Source: Psychroserpens ponticola
GTDB taxonomy: Bacteria; Bacteroidota; Bacteroidia; Flavobacteriales; Flavobacteriaceae
DNA: 64,000 nucleotides
NCBI RefSeq assembly: GCF_023556315.2
Contig: NZ_CP116221.1
Coordinates: 1,499,001 to 1,563,000 of the forward strand
Direction: 5' to 3'
Program-made: the position numbers and the translations under genes
Shown: piece after piece, positions 37,305 through 46,525 of the stretch
Layout: every line of letters begins with the position of its first letter
Numbering within the stretch: the first letter of the stretch is position 1
The notes under the pieces: generated by a model
Databases searched by the model: none
The model's input: the letters and a program-made list of their open reading frames with translations, nothing else
Told to the model about the DNA's origin: nothing

Positions 37305-37485
37305 TAAAAACTTAAATAGTTCAAAACTTTAAAATTCTATTTTACATATTATTTGAAAGAATTGATTGAGTATCAATTTTTCAAATACAATCAGGTACTT
37401 CTATTTTACATAATAAAGAGATAGTTCAGAAAGGTTCAAATAATAGCGAAAATACAATAAGTGCTTAGAATTTTATTTTTTTTAA
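37252..37485. repeat. dispersed repeat, family 2, copy interrupting the receiver gene
   Basis: The run TCGATTTCTTTTTTTATCAA, a TTCTATTTTACATA block, GGTTCAAATAATAGCGAAAA and AATAAGTGCTTAGAATTTTA follows the order seen at 12716-12870. A TTGATTGAGTATCAAT block here matches 12631-12646. Confidence 0.7.
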
Positions 37486-37907
37486 ATTTAAGCTCTTATG
37501 GCAAGTCTCTGAGAATTGCTTAGAAAAAAATATAACGCACAAATACTCAAATAAGCCAAATTTTGAATAACAATCAAAAACTAGCTTTTTAAATGCGCTG
37601 GCAAGCGGCTGGAAATTGAGTTATAAATAAATTGCAATAAGCAATTTGAATTGTAAAAACAATAAGCGTTGGCAGCGGATATTTTACATAACGTCAAATT
37701 ATAGTTACAAATGAAACAACTCTGCGAAGCAAACCGCTTATAAGTTTAATTGCCCCAAATTCTGTATATTCTTTAGTAGACTAATGTTTCTGGGGTATTT
37801 TACATAGTATAGAATTATAGCTTACGAATGTTAACTAATAGCTTCCCGTAAAATAGCTGTTACATAATTGCTATCGATATGAACCTAAAGGCGTCATATC
37901 TGCAACT
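37486..37907. other. repeat-rich non-coding region
   Basis: No gene is supported. TATTTTACATA occurs near 37679 and a close variant near 37797. Inverted short motifs such as GCGTTGGCAGCGG and CGCTGGCAAGCGGC are scattered. Together with 37305-37485 and 37908-38316 this forms a 1-kb gene-free stretch. Confidence 0.6.
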
Positions 37908-37990
37908 ATGTAAAATAGAACCCAAAAGTTCTATTCGCTATTTTACTCGTACGAATACATTTGTACTATAATTTATATTATGTAAAATAG
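37908..37990. repeat. dispersed repeat, family 3, copy 2
   Basis: TATGTAAAATAGAAC, GTTCTATTCGCTATTTTAC, ACGAATACATTTGTACTATA and TTATGTAAAATAG match 23698-23778. The arms GTAAAATAG and CTATTTTAC are complementary. Confidence 0.75.
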
Positions 37991-38028
37991 AATTATTCAA
38001 TAAACCCAACCTCTTTATAATTGATTGT

Positions 38029-38150
38029 GTATCCAGAATCAATCATCCTCAGGATGATTACTTCTAGATAGTATGTAAAATAGAATTTAATTGCGTATCC
38101 AGAATCAATCATCCACAGGATGATCACTTCTAGGATAGTATGATAAAATG
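38029..38150. repeat. two 66-bp-spaced direct repeats, each with a palindrome
   Basis: GTATCCAGAATCAATCATCC starts at 38029 and again at 38095. Each copy contains a palindrome of the form ATCATCC-T(C/A)A-GGATGAT (38042-38058 and its twin), then a TACTTCTAG-like block and TAGTATG. They resemble REP-type units. The rest of the gap to 38316 shows no feature. Confidence 0.75.
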
Positions 38151-38316
38151 AAAATACCATTATAATTATTATATAGTCTGTGTTTCATGCTACAAAAATT
38201 TATCAATACTATAATTAACTATGCACTTCATCGAATAATTTAATAATTACATCGGATTTATAATTCATATATTATATTTATACACCCAAAAGAAACCAAC
38301 TAAACCTTTAACCTAA

Positions 38317-38940
38317 ATGAAACCTACTACTCGTACACGTGATCTTTCAAGTAAATCCCGATTTCAAGCGTTACACCAATATAATATACAAACTGGTTTT
38401 TATGACTTCATTTGGAATGCTTTAAAAACAGCGTTTCCATATATTGTTATATGTATTGTGGCTTTAGTAACGATTAATCAATTTTTTAATATCAATACAC
38501 TTTTAGTGCGTCTTACTGAAGTCTTACCAGTTTATGGTGTATTGAGTTTCTTTTTCATGTCTGAAACCATTCTTGGTCTCGTTCCTCCCGAAATGTTTAT
38601 AGCCTGGTCTGGGAAAATGGCGACACCTTGGGTGTTTCTTAGTATTTTGGCACTATTGTCGTATGCTGGTGGTTTAATGTCATATTGGTTAGGGCAACTA
38701 TCTACAAAGCTTCCATCAATACATCGTTATTTAGAGAACAAAATGGAAAAACAACTTGAAAATTCTAAAAAATGGGGTGGATTTCTAATTGTTGTTGGCG
38801 CTTTATTACCTGTGCCCTTTGCTGTGTCTTGCATGACAGCTGGCTTAATAAAATATCCTTTTAAAAGTGTGGCTTATTATGGTTCATTAAGAGTCTTACG
38901 CATCTTTGGCTATGGCATCGTTATTTTTAATGTCCTTTAG
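38317..38940 (+). CDS. DedA/VTT-domain-like membrane protein
   Basis: The protein has 207 residues and four or five membrane segments. The order GLMSYWLGQ, a cytoplasmic helix with KKWGGFLIVVGALLPVPFA, and AGLIKYPF resembles the central part of the DedA (VTT/SNARE-associated) family of lipid scramblases and transporters. It lacks some typical N-terminal sequence, so the assignment is moderate. It is a single gene flanked upstream by the repeat region and downstream by converging DUF6090 genes. Confidence 0.65.
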   Translation: MKPTTRTRDLSSKSRFQALHQYNIQTGFYDFIWNALKTAFPYIVICIVALVTINQFFNINTLLVRLTEVLPVYGVLSFFFMSETILGLVPPEMFIAWSGKMATPWVFLSILALLSYAGGLMSYWLGQLSTKLPSIHRYLENKMEKQLENSKKWGGFLIVVGALLPVPFAVSCMTAGLIKYPFKSVAYYGSLRVLRIFGYGIVIFNVL

Positions 38941-39066
38941 TAGAGAGCCTATGTCTTCTCATGTAAAATAATAAACTAGTAAAATTGTAGTCTAACAAGA
39001 CTATTATTAAGAAATCTTTTGTTTAAATAGTCAGCATTGCTGATTTCAAATCATCTCTAAGCATCC

Positions 39067-39789
39067 CTATTCAGAGATCAACGCTTCTAAATCAGTTTTT
39101 GAGGATTGTAAATCATTTTTAAATTCTTCAACAATTTCTCCGTAGCCACTAACATATAAAAATCGTAAAGAGGCTATTCTAGATTTATGACCTTCATCTT
39201 TTAGCAAGTAGTTAATGCAATCATTTCTACACACAAAATCAGTAATCAACTCCGTATACCAATCTTGTGTTTTTTCAATGTGTTCAAGATTAGCTGTTAT
39301 TTTCGTAAAGATAATATCTTCAATATCTTGTATATTCTTCAGATACAATTTAAAATTACCATTAAGTTCTATCAATTCTTGAGAGGCTTTACTATCATCT
39401 AATTCAGAGTTGTCTATCAAATTTGTAAGATGTCTATCTAACGATAGCGTAGTGACTTGAAATAAAACGGTAGATAATACGCCATTATCATTAACCATGC
39501 TTTTATCGTACTCACGACCTAATACCTTTCGATATGTCTGACCTAAGGTATCTAAATCCTTCTGAAAATCGTTAATGTAAGCAATGTCTTTATCCAATTG
39601 CACTAACACCTTTTTATGAAGCTCTAGATTTGCGGTTTCTAATTGATTTTTCTGATTCCAATTATTGATGCCTAAAGCGAATAATATGCCAATTATTACT
39701 AAGATAATCTCTCCTATGGCATATACTAAATACTTCTGAAATTGCTTTCCGTTCATGAGTTGAAATCTTTGTTTGTTAAATATTTTCAT
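39067..39789 (-). CDS. DUF6090-type membrane-anchored protein
   Basis: The protein has 240 residues. The basic start is followed by the family helix YAIGEIILVIIGILFALGIN and then NNWNQ. The rest is a helical domain that ends acidic. It lies three bases after the stop of the paralogous upstream gene (39793-40518), so the pair is one operon and may form a hetero-oligomer. Function is unknown. Confidence 0.8.
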   Translation of the reverse strand: MKIFNKQRFQLMNGKQFQKYLVYAIGEIILVIIGILFALGINNWNQKNQLETANLELHKKVLVQLDKDIAYINDFQKDLDTLGQTYRKVLGREYDKSMVNDNGVLSTVLFQVTTLSLDRHLTNLIDNSELDDSKASQELIELNGNFKLYLKNIQDIEDIIFTKITANLEHIEKTQDWYTELITDFVCRNDCINYLLKDEGHKSRIASLRFLYVSGYGEIVEEFKNDLQSSKTDLEALISE

Positions 39790-39792
39790 GCT

Positions 39793-40518
39793 CTACTCCT
39801 GTTTTAAACGTTCATTTAATTCACTTATAGTTTTCTTGTTAAATGACTGAATAGCTTTTAATTGCGGTTCTAAATTGCCATATACAAAGGTAGAATGTAC
39901 TGCTAATCGTGCTTTATAGTTTTGACTTAGTAAATATGGCATCATATCTGGATGGTCAATTTTTCCTGTAAGTAAATCGCCAATCCATGGCTGTTCTTCT
40001 TTAAAATACGTCAAATTATTATCGATATCATCACTAACACGGTCAACGGTTTCTTTGATTAAATTTTCATGAAATCTATGAGTAGCTAATATATTTGAAA
40101 TTAAAGTGTCTTGCTCAATTTCAGTATCATTGACATATTTTTCTAGTAGACCCATGCCCTTTTGCTGAAGTTTAAATGGAAAATAAGATAATATAATTCC
40201 GTAGCCTTCAGGATTTTCTTGATACGTTTTTGCCGAAACACTATCCCCTAAAAAAAGTTGAAAGTGCGCCTTTCTTTCATCTAAATATTTTAAAACTTGA
40301 CCAACAACCAATGTGTCTACTTCTAAATCTTGTTTATAGACTTGTAAATAAGATTCTAGTTGGTTTTTAGACGCTTTTTTTTCGTTGTAATTATTAATAC
40401 TCACAGCAATCAAAATACCAATAACGACAAGAATAATTTCTCCGATTCCATATAATAGATACTTTCCAAAACTTTTTTTGGTGACCAATATTTTTCTGTT
40501 TTTATTAAAAATACTCAT
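39793..40518 (-). CDS. DUF6090-type membrane-anchored protein
   Basis: The protein has 241 residues. It opens MSIFNKNRKILVTKKSFGKY, and the anchor YGIGEIILVVIGILIAVSIN is nearly the same as in the proteins at 39067 and 28069. The helical remainder is diverged. Conservation of the anchor above that of the domain suggests that the membrane helix itself has a binding role. It is divergent from the OmpA gene at 40669. Confidence 0.8.
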   Translation of the reverse strand: MSIFNKNRKILVTKKSFGKYLLYGIGEIILVVIGILIAVSINNYNEKKASKNQLESYLQVYKQDLEVDTLVVGQVLKYLDERKAHFQLFLGDSVSAKTYQENPEGYGIILSYFPFKLQQKGMGLLEKYVNDTEIEQDTLISNILATHRFHENLIKETVDRVSDDIDNNLTYFKEEQPWIGDLLTGKIDHPDMMPYLLSQNYKARLAVHSTFVYGNLEPQLKAIQSFNKKTISELNERLKQE

Positions 40519-40668
40519 AACTACATCACATTCATTGCAGATGTATAAATATAACTGAACTATTCAGAATTAAAAACTGCTTGTTAATAAAAAATGCCTT
40601 TGTATGAAGTCCATATTGTAATTGCTTGCGTAGATATCTATATAAACTAAAACTCAAATTGAAACATT

Positions 40669-41496
40669 ATGAAAAGAATTTCAGTAATTGCATTATCAGC
40701 TTTGTTTTTAACAGCTTGTGTATCAAAGAAAAAGTATGTTGCTCTTGAAACCGAAAACGGTGAGATTAAAAGCGAACTCACTAAAACAAAAGTTGAAAAA
40801 GAAGAACTTGAAGGCAAATTTGTAGCCATTCAAGCTCGTGTAGATAGTTATAATTCTAAAATTAATTCACTTACCGAAGACAACAATGCTAAACTTGTAA
40901 ATGTTGATGGAGTTATGGTTTCAGAAAACCAAAAGGCAGCCTTAAAAGAATCTCTTAAAAAGGTACCTCCTGCTTACCTTGCTACAGCAAAAACGTTGAA
41001 AGATTCAATGAATCTTGCGATTCAATTCAACCTAAAAGAGTCCATGGGAAACATTGAAGAAGACGATGATATTTCTATTAAAATAGAAGAAACTGTAGTG
41101 ATGATCTCTATTTCAGATAAGATGTTATTCAAATCTGGTAGTTATAAAATAAGTGATAAGGCAAATGTAATCCTACAAAAAATTGCAAATGTTGTAAATT
41201 CTGAAGAAAGCTTAGATATTATGGTCGAAGGTCATACTGATGATAAAGCAATGAAAAATACAGCTTCAGTAAAAGACAATTGGGATTTAAGTGTATTGCG
41301 TGCAACTTCTGTAGTTAGAAAATTGCAAAGTGAGCACAATGTAGCTCCAGAAAAACTTATTGCAGCTGGACGAAGTTTTTACCAACCTTTAGTTAACAAT
41401 GATACAAAAGAAAATAGAGCAACAAACCGAAGAACACGAATTGTTATTTTACCAAATATTGACAAATTCTTTGCGATGATGGCTTCAAAAGAATAA
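40669..41496 (+). CDS. OmpA-family peptidoglycan-binding lipoprotein
   Basis: The protein has 275 residues. A lipobox (LFLTAC, C17) is followed by a coiled coil at about 25-65 (LETENGEIKSELTKTKVEKE). An OmpA C-terminal domain at about 140-265 has the diaminopimelate-binding motif (VEGHTDDKA and NRATNRRTRI). It is anchored in the outer membrane by lipid and tethers it to the cell wall. A strong terminator follows, so it is a single-gene unit. Confidence 0.93.
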   Translation: MKRISVIALSALFLTACVSKKKYVALETENGEIKSELTKTKVEKEELEGKFVAIQARVDSYNSKINSLTEDNNAKLVNVDGVMVSENQKAALKESLKKVPPAYLATAKTLKDSMNLAIQFNLKESMGNIEEDDDISIKIEETVVMISISDKMLFKSGSYKISDKANVILQKIANVVNSEESLDIMVEGHTDDKAMKNTASVKDNWDLSVLRATSVVRKLQSEHNVAPEKLIAAGRSFYQPLVNNDTKENRATNRRTRIVILPNIDKFFAMMASKE

Positions 41497-41540
41497 AATG
41501 TAATTGAAAAATCCCTATATAAATTTTTAGTTAATCCATG

Positions 41541-41574
41541 AAAGACTACTGTTTTAAACAGTAGTCTTTTTTTA
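41541..41574 (+). terminator. strong Rho-independent terminator
   Basis: A perfect 14-bp stem (AAAGACTACTGTTT with AAACAGTAGTCTTT, one-base loop) is followed by a T-run. It ends the OmpA gene. Confidence 0.92.
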
Positions 41575-41632
41575 TTCTTACAAGTTAATTGTCTAAATAT
41601 TAGACATTTAATCGAAGTTGTGTAAGTATTTT

Positions 41633-41662
41633 TTTGTCAATTCAAAAACTTTTTTAATTTTA
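41633..41662 (+). promoter_or_regulatory. Bacteroidota-type promoter of the haloperoxidase-like gene
   Basis: TTTG at 41633-41636 and TAATTTTA at 41655-41662 are 18 bp apart, close to the TTTG / TAnnTTTG consensus. The start codon is 30 bp further on. Confidence 0.4.
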
Positions 41663-41691
41663 CTGTATAACTTTTAACCTACTGATTACCA

Positions 41692-43875
41692 ATGAAAAAA
41701 ATTACATTATTATTTTTTATCGTATTCACCTCTATAATTTCTTTAGCAAATGCACAGCAATCTGTTGCGCGTGAGTGGAATGAAGTATTATTAGATGCCG
41801 TTCGTTCAGACTTTGCTAGACCTACTGTACATGCAAGAAATTTATTTCACAGCTCTGTGTTAATGTATGATGCTTGGGCTATTTTTGATTCTCAAGCAGA
41901 AACAGTATTCTTAGGAAAAACCTTTAATGGCTACAATTGTGTATTTAACGGAATTTCAACACCTTCAGATACAGATGCAGCAACACATGAAGTGATTAGT
42001 TATGCGATGTTACGACTTCTTAAACATAGATTTGCTAATTCTCCTGGTAATGCTGAAATCACCATAGAGATTGATGATTTATTTTCAAGTTATGGTTATA
42101 ATGACGCTATAACTTCTGAAGATTATAGTACAGGGTCCTATGCTGCTTTAGGGAATTATTTAGCAGCCCAAATGATTGCTTTTGGATTGGATGATAATTC
42201 TTTTGAACAGTTTGGATATCCTAATTCATATTATACACCAGAGAATGATCCTCTCATTTTAGAATTGTATCAAGATAATACAGGAATTAATCCAAATAAA
42301 TGGCAACCATTAGCATTTGATATGTTTGTAGATCAAAGTGGTCATATTTTTCCTAGTGAAACACCAGCTTTTTTAAGTCCAGAATGGGGAACTGTAAAAC
42401 CGTTTTGTTTAGTTCCTGAAGATTTAGATGTTTTAAATGATGGTTTTGATTGTTATGTTTATAATGATCCAGGACCTCCTGCTTATATTCAAAATTCTAA
42501 TGAAGATGGAATTGATGATCCTTATAAGTGGAATTTTGCTTTAGTAGCTTCTTGGTCGTCACATTTAGATCCAACAGATCCAACAATGATAGATATTTCT
42601 CCTGGAGCTATTGGGAATTTTGATTTAGTTAATTTTCCAGAAACTTTTGAAGAATATAAAACATTTTATGATTTCACTAATGGAGGTGATGCTAGTACAG
42701 GTCATGCATTAAATCCATCAACAGGTTTAGCCTATGCGCCAAATATGGTGAAGCGTTCAGATTATGCTAGAGTTCTAGCTGAGTTTTGGGCAGATGGACC
42801 AGATTCTGAAACACCTCCAGGACACTGGTTTACTTTAATGAATTACGTGAGTGATCATCCAGATGTCGTTAAAAAAATTGGTGGAGTTGGTTCTACACTA
42901 GATGATTTAGAATGGGATGTAAAGTGTTATTTGGCACTTGGTGGAGCTATGCATGATTCTGCAGTGAATATATGGGGAATTAAAGGTTACTACGATTATA
43001 TTCGTCCGATTTCTGCCATAAGATATATGGCTGGAAAAGGTCAAAGTAGCGATGCAATGTTACCAAATTATGATCCTCATGGTATGCCATTAATTCCAGG
43101 ATTAATAGAGCAAGTGCAATCAGGTGAAGAATTAGCTGGAGCTGGAGATGAAAATGTTGGAAAAATCAAAATATTTGCTTGGAGAGGTCCAGACTTTATT
43201 AATGATCCAGAAACTGATGTTGCTGGTGTAGATTGGATTTTAGGTGAACATTGGTGGCCTTACCAAAGAGGAACATTTGTTACGCCACCTTTTGCAGGCT
43301 ACTTATCAGGTCATTCTGCATTTTCAAGAGCGGCTTCTGAAGTGTTGACACGTTTAACTGGAGATCCATTTTTTCCAGGAGGAATGGGGACTTTCGATTT
43401 AGTACAAAATGACTTTTTAGTGTTTGAAGTTGGTCCTACTGAAAACATGACATTACAATGGGCTACGTATCGTGATGCTTCAGATCAAACTAGTTTATCA
43501 AGAATTTGGGGTGGAATTCATCCTCCTATCGATGATATTAGAGGTCGAATTATTGGAGATAAAATAGGTAATGATGCGTTTGATTTTGCTTTAGGTTTTT
43601 TCGAAGGAACATTAAGCAATTCTACAGTTGCTATAGAAGATGCAATTAGCCTCTATCCTATTCCATTTAAGGATGAGCTTGTAATTTCAAATCTTGGTAA
43701 CAAGCCTTTGCGTGTAGAACTCTATAGTCTTGACGGTAAGCGAGTGTATCTATCTGATGTTTTTCAAAATAGTACTCAATTACAACTATCATCTTTGGTT
43801 TCAGGTTTGTATTTTGCTAAATTCATTGATAGTAATAACTCAACTGTATTCGTTAAAAAAGTTGTTAAAAACTAG
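41692..43875 (+). CDS. vanadium-dependent haloperoxidase/PAP2-family protein with T9SS sorting domain
   Basis: The protein has 727 residues with a signal peptide ending SLANAQ. The family motifs are YYDYIRPISAIR (Arg), LSGHSAFSRAASEVL near residue 540 (His) and LSRIWGGIHPPIDDIRGR near 605 (Arg and His). Together these make the vanadate or phosphate pocket shared by vanadium haloperoxidases and PAP2 phosphatases. The last 70 residues (SLYPIPFKDELVIS to FVKKVVKN) are a T9SS type A sorting domain, so it is secreted. Halide oxidation or phosphatase activity cannot be told apart from sequence alone. Confidence 0.9.
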   Translation: MKKITLLFFIVFTSIISLANAQQSVAREWNEVLLDAVRSDFARPTVHARNLFHSSVLMYDAWAIFDSQAETVFLGKTFNGYNCVFNGISTPSDTDAATHEVISYAMLRLLKHRFANSPGNAEITIEIDDLFSSYGYNDAITSEDYSTGSYAALGNYLAAQMIAFGLDDNSFEQFGYPNSYYTPENDPLILELYQDNTGINPNKWQPLAFDMFVDQSGHIFPSETPAFLSPEWGTVKPFCLVPEDLDVLNDGFDCYVYNDPGPPAYIQNSNEDGIDDPYKWNFALVASWSSHLDPTDPTMIDISPGAIGNFDLVNFPETFEEYKTFYDFTNGGDASTGHALNPSTGLAYAPNMVKRSDYARVLAEFWADGPDSETPPGHWFTLMNYVSDHPDVVKKIGGVGSTLDDLEWDVKCYLALGGAMHDSAVNIWGIKGYYDYIRPISAIRYMAGKGQSSDAMLPNYDPHGMPLIPGLIEQVQSGEELAGAGDENVGKIKIFAWRGPDFINDPETDVAGVDWILGEHWWPYQRGTFVTPPFAGYLSGHSAFSRAASEVLTRLTGDPFFPGGMGTFDLVQNDFLVFEVGPTENMTLQWATYRDASDQTSLSRIWGGIHPPIDDIRGRIIGDKIGNDAFDFALGFFEGTLSNSTVAIEDAISLYPIPFKDELVISNLGNKPLRVELYSLDGKRVYLSDVFQNSTQLQLSSLVSGLYFAKFIDSNNSTVFVKKVVKN

Positions 43876-43889
43876 ATATAGTAAGTCAT

Positions 43890-43923
43890 ATAAGGTACTT
43901 TTGCATTCAAATTAGTGCCTTAT
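43890..43923 (+). promoter_or_regulatory. hairpin covering the start codon of the DUF3817 gene
   Basis: ATAAGGTACT and AGTGCCTTAT form a 10-bp stem with one G-U pair. The right arm includes the first bases of the ATG at 43922. In RNA this could hide the start or act as a weak terminator of the upstream gene. Confidence 0.4.
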
Positions 43924-44218
43924 GTTTTCGTTATTTAATAGTTTTAAAACAATAGCCCTTTTAGAAGGTATCTCTTATCTCGTTTTGTTTGGGAACATGC
44001 TTTTTATTAAGCCTTATTTTTTAGATATTTATCAAGTTTTGTTGTTTCCAATAGGAATGGCTCACGGTTTGCTATTTATGGCTTATATCGTATTAGCAGT
44101 TTTGCTCGCAGCTAAACTAAAGTGGAATGGTAAAACTTTATTAATCGTACTTGTAGCATCAATTATCCCGTTTGGAACATTCTATGTGGATAAAACTTAC
44201 TTGAAAAAAACGAAATAA
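43922..44218 (+). CDS. DUF3817 membrane protein
   Basis: The protein has 98 residues with three membrane helices. The order LLEGISYLVLFGNM, GMAHGLLFMAYIVL and IIPFGTFYVDK matches the small DUF3817 integral membrane family, which also occurs as a domain fused to MFS-like proteins. Function is unknown. Its stop abuts the MscS gene, so the pair is cotranscribed and coupled. Confidence 0.85.
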   Translation: MFSLFNSFKTIALLEGISYLVLFGNMLFIKPYFLDIYQVLLFPIGMAHGLLFMAYIVLAVLLAAKLKWNGKTLLIVLVASIIPFGTFYVDKTYLKKTK

Positions 44219-45463
44219 ATGGAATCTATTCGTCATTTTTTTTATGATTATTTTATGTCGTTTGGTCTTGCAGAAGTTTCGGCAAAGTACCTAAACATGA
44301 TAAGTTTACTAATTATATTAGCGATTCTACTTTTTATTGCTGATAGAATTACTAGAAAGATTATTATAACGTTTTCTAACCGTTTTTCTGAAAGAACAAA
44401 AACAAACTTTGATGATTTATTAGTCAATAATCGTGCACCAAGACGCATTGCACATTTAGTTCCTTTAATACTTACTATTAAACTATTTCCAATAGTATTT
44501 CATGATTTTCCTCAATTTGAGACATATATTATTATGCTCATAAAAGTCTATGGAATTATATTGACCATTTGGATTATTAGAAGTATTCTTAAAACATTTG
44601 AATCCTACTTCAAAACTTTACCAAAATTAAAAGATAAACCAATAGATAGCTACATACAAGTTGCTATGCTTTTTATTTGGATTATTGGTGTTGCATCAAT
44701 GCTAGCCATTATTATTGATTTATCATTTATTAAATTTTTCACAACACTTGGAGCAGCTTCTGCTGTATTACTGTTGATATTTAAAGATACCATTCTTGGT
44801 TTTGTGGCAAGCATTCAAGTGGCTATAAATGATAGTGTTCGAATTGGCGATTGGATTACAATGGAAAAATATGGTGCTGATGGCGAAGTGATTGAAATTA
44901 ATTTATCTACAGTTCAGGTTCAGAATTTTGATATGACCATTACCAATATCCCAACGTTTGCGTTAATTTCAGATTCTTATAAAAACTGGAGAGGCATGCA
45001 ATCTTCAGGAGGTAGACGAATTAAGCGCTCCATTATTCTGAAGGCGAAAAGCATTAAATATTTAAAAGCGGATGATATTTTAAAACTGAAAGACATTCAG
45101 CTAATAACAAAATATTTAGACGCTCGAGAAAAAGATATTTCTGACTATAATACTGAAAAAGAAATTGATAAATCGGCCTTAATTAATGGTCGTAATCTTA
45201 CTAATGTTGGAGTCTTTAGAAAGTACATGCAAACCTATGTAGAAAATCATTCGGGAATTAATAAAGACATGACAATTATGGTTCGACAGCTAGAACCTAC
45301 ACCATATGGTTTGCCTTTAGAGATTTATTGTTTTAGCAGTGATAAACGTTGGGAAAACTATGAATATATTATGGCAGATATTTTTGATCATGCCTTAGCA
45401 GCAGTCTCATATTTTGATTTAGAAGTATTTGAGTATCCAACTAAATTTATGGATACTCAATAA
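44219..45463 (+). CDS. MscS-family mechanosensitive ion channel (YbdG-like)
   Basis: The protein has 414 residues with about five membrane helices, then the pore helix and beta domain (GAASAVLLLIFKDTILGF, VRIGDWITM). Cytoplasmic alpha/beta parts follow (TVQVQNFDMTITNIPTFAL). Length and motifs match the YbdG/MscM subfamily rather than short MscS. It should release solutes on osmotic downshock. It starts on the base after the DUF3817 stop. Confidence 0.92.
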   Translation: MESIRHFFYDYFMSFGLAEVSAKYLNMISLLIILAILLFIADRITRKIIITFSNRFSERTKTNFDDLLVNNRAPRRIAHLVPLILTIKLFPIVFHDFPQFETYIIMLIKVYGIILTIWIIRSILKTFESYFKTLPKLKDKPIDSYIQVAMLFIWIIGVASMLAIIIDLSFIKFFTTLGAASAVLLLIFKDTILGFVASIQVAINDSVRIGDWITMEKYGADGEVIEINLSTVQVQNFDMTITNIPTFALISDSYKNWRGMQSSGGRRIKRSIILKAKSIKYLKADDILKLKDIQLITKYLDAREKDISDYNTEKEIDKSALINGRNLTNVGVFRKYMQTYVENHSGINKDMTIMVRQLEPTPYGLPLEIYCFSSDKRWENYEYIMADIFDHALAAVSYFDLEVFEYPTKFMDTQ

Positions 45464-45541
45464 AAATATATTTTTATTTCAGTAGTGCTCAAGGTGACAA
45501 ATGCCTATGTTAAAATGATAAGCTTCTCTATAATAGGTTAC

Positions 45542-45931
45542 CTATTCCTCTAATCTATCTTTTACAAATTCTATCTCTGTTTTTCCATGAGGTTTTGGTT
45601 TTCCATCCTCACCAAGATTTACCATGATGATATTATCGACTGTTAAGATGGTTTCTCTTGTCATTTTATTTCGTACTTCAGATTTTAGAGTTAATGATGA
45701 TTTACCAAATTTTATAACTTCAATACCTATTTCAATAATATCACCTTGCTTTGCTGATGACATGAAGTTAATTTCTGAAATATACTTCGTAACAATTTTT
45801 GAATTCTCTAATTGAATAATCGTATATAGTGCTGCTTCTTCATCAATCCATGCTAAAAGCTGTCCTCCAAATAAAGTTTGATTTGGATTTAAATCTTCGG
45901 GTTTAACCCATTTACGTGTGTGGAATCTCAT
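45542..45931 (-). CDS. acyl-CoA thioesterase (hotdog fold)
   Basis: The protein has 129 residues in a single hotdog domain. NQTLFGGQLLAWIDEEAAL carries the usual active-site Asp/Glu helix, and INFMSSAKQGDIIEIGIEVI the core strands. The family (YciA/BFIT type) hydrolyses short- to long-chain acyl-CoA in the cytoplasm. It is a lone gene convergent with MscS. Confidence 0.9.
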   Translation of the reverse strand: MRFHTRKWVKPEDLNPNQTLFGGQLLAWIDEEAALYTIIQLENSKIVTKYISEINFMSSAKQGDIIEIGIEVIKFGKSSLTLKSEVRNKMTRETILTVDNIIMVNLGEDGKPKPHGKTEIEFVKDRLEE

Positions 45932-46110
45932 AGTTGTTTCATTGTTTTCACCAAAGATAATTCTTTGTGATTTTTTATGCTACAAAAAGATATTACGATG
46001 TTCAATACTGTAATAATAATATTGTATTTGTTAATAAGACAGTTAACAAGATAAAACAGACCCAATATATAAGCGTATCATAATCTCTATTTTTAGTTAA
46101 AATTAAAGCC

Positions 46111-46524
46111 ATGAATGATCGATCTACGAATTTGAAATCCATCAGACCCATTATAGCAACAGCTCTAGTTAATGATAATATGTCTTCAGACGAATGCTTT
46201 CAGAATGCAACCATACGTCCAATAGTTAAAATGCAAAATCATTTACTCGTTTTAGTATTTAGAAATTATATTACGAAACGGAAAAATGTATTTTATGATT
46301 TATCCTTACAAAAACAATTGGCTTATATTGAGAATGCTATTCATAAAGATATGAAGTTTAGAAACTCAATAAAAGGAATGATTATCGGACAATTTACTGT
46401 GGAAGAATATGAACTTTATATTCAAAATTCTTCAGCATTAAATAAACGAATGATGAGTATCGTAAAAGAACGTTTGGTTCGTAATATACAAGTGTTTGCA
46501 GAGCCTTTAGCGAAAGCGATTTAG
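46111..46524 (+). CDS. conserved hypothetical protein
   Basis: The protein has 137 residues, soluble and mostly helical with a basic C-terminus (SIVKERLVRNIQVFAEPL). There is no signal or membrane segment. I do not recognise a domain; the length and style fit a small flavobacterial protein. It is convergent with the DUF2461 gene, with only one base between the stop codons. Confidence 0.7.
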   Translation: MNDRSTNLKSIRPIIATALVNDNMSSDECFQNATIRPIVKMQNHLLVLVFRNYITKRKNVFYDLSLQKQLAYIENAIHKDMKFRNSIKGMIIGQFTVEEYELYIQNSSALNKRMMSIVKERLVRNIQVFAEPLAKAI

Positions 46525-46525
46525 T

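Noticed and set aside
37305-38316. CRISPR array suspected from recurring TATGTAAAATAG motifs and palindromes
   Set aside because: Units are not evenly spaced, occur on both strands and differ in length; there are no spacers of constant size and no cas genes.
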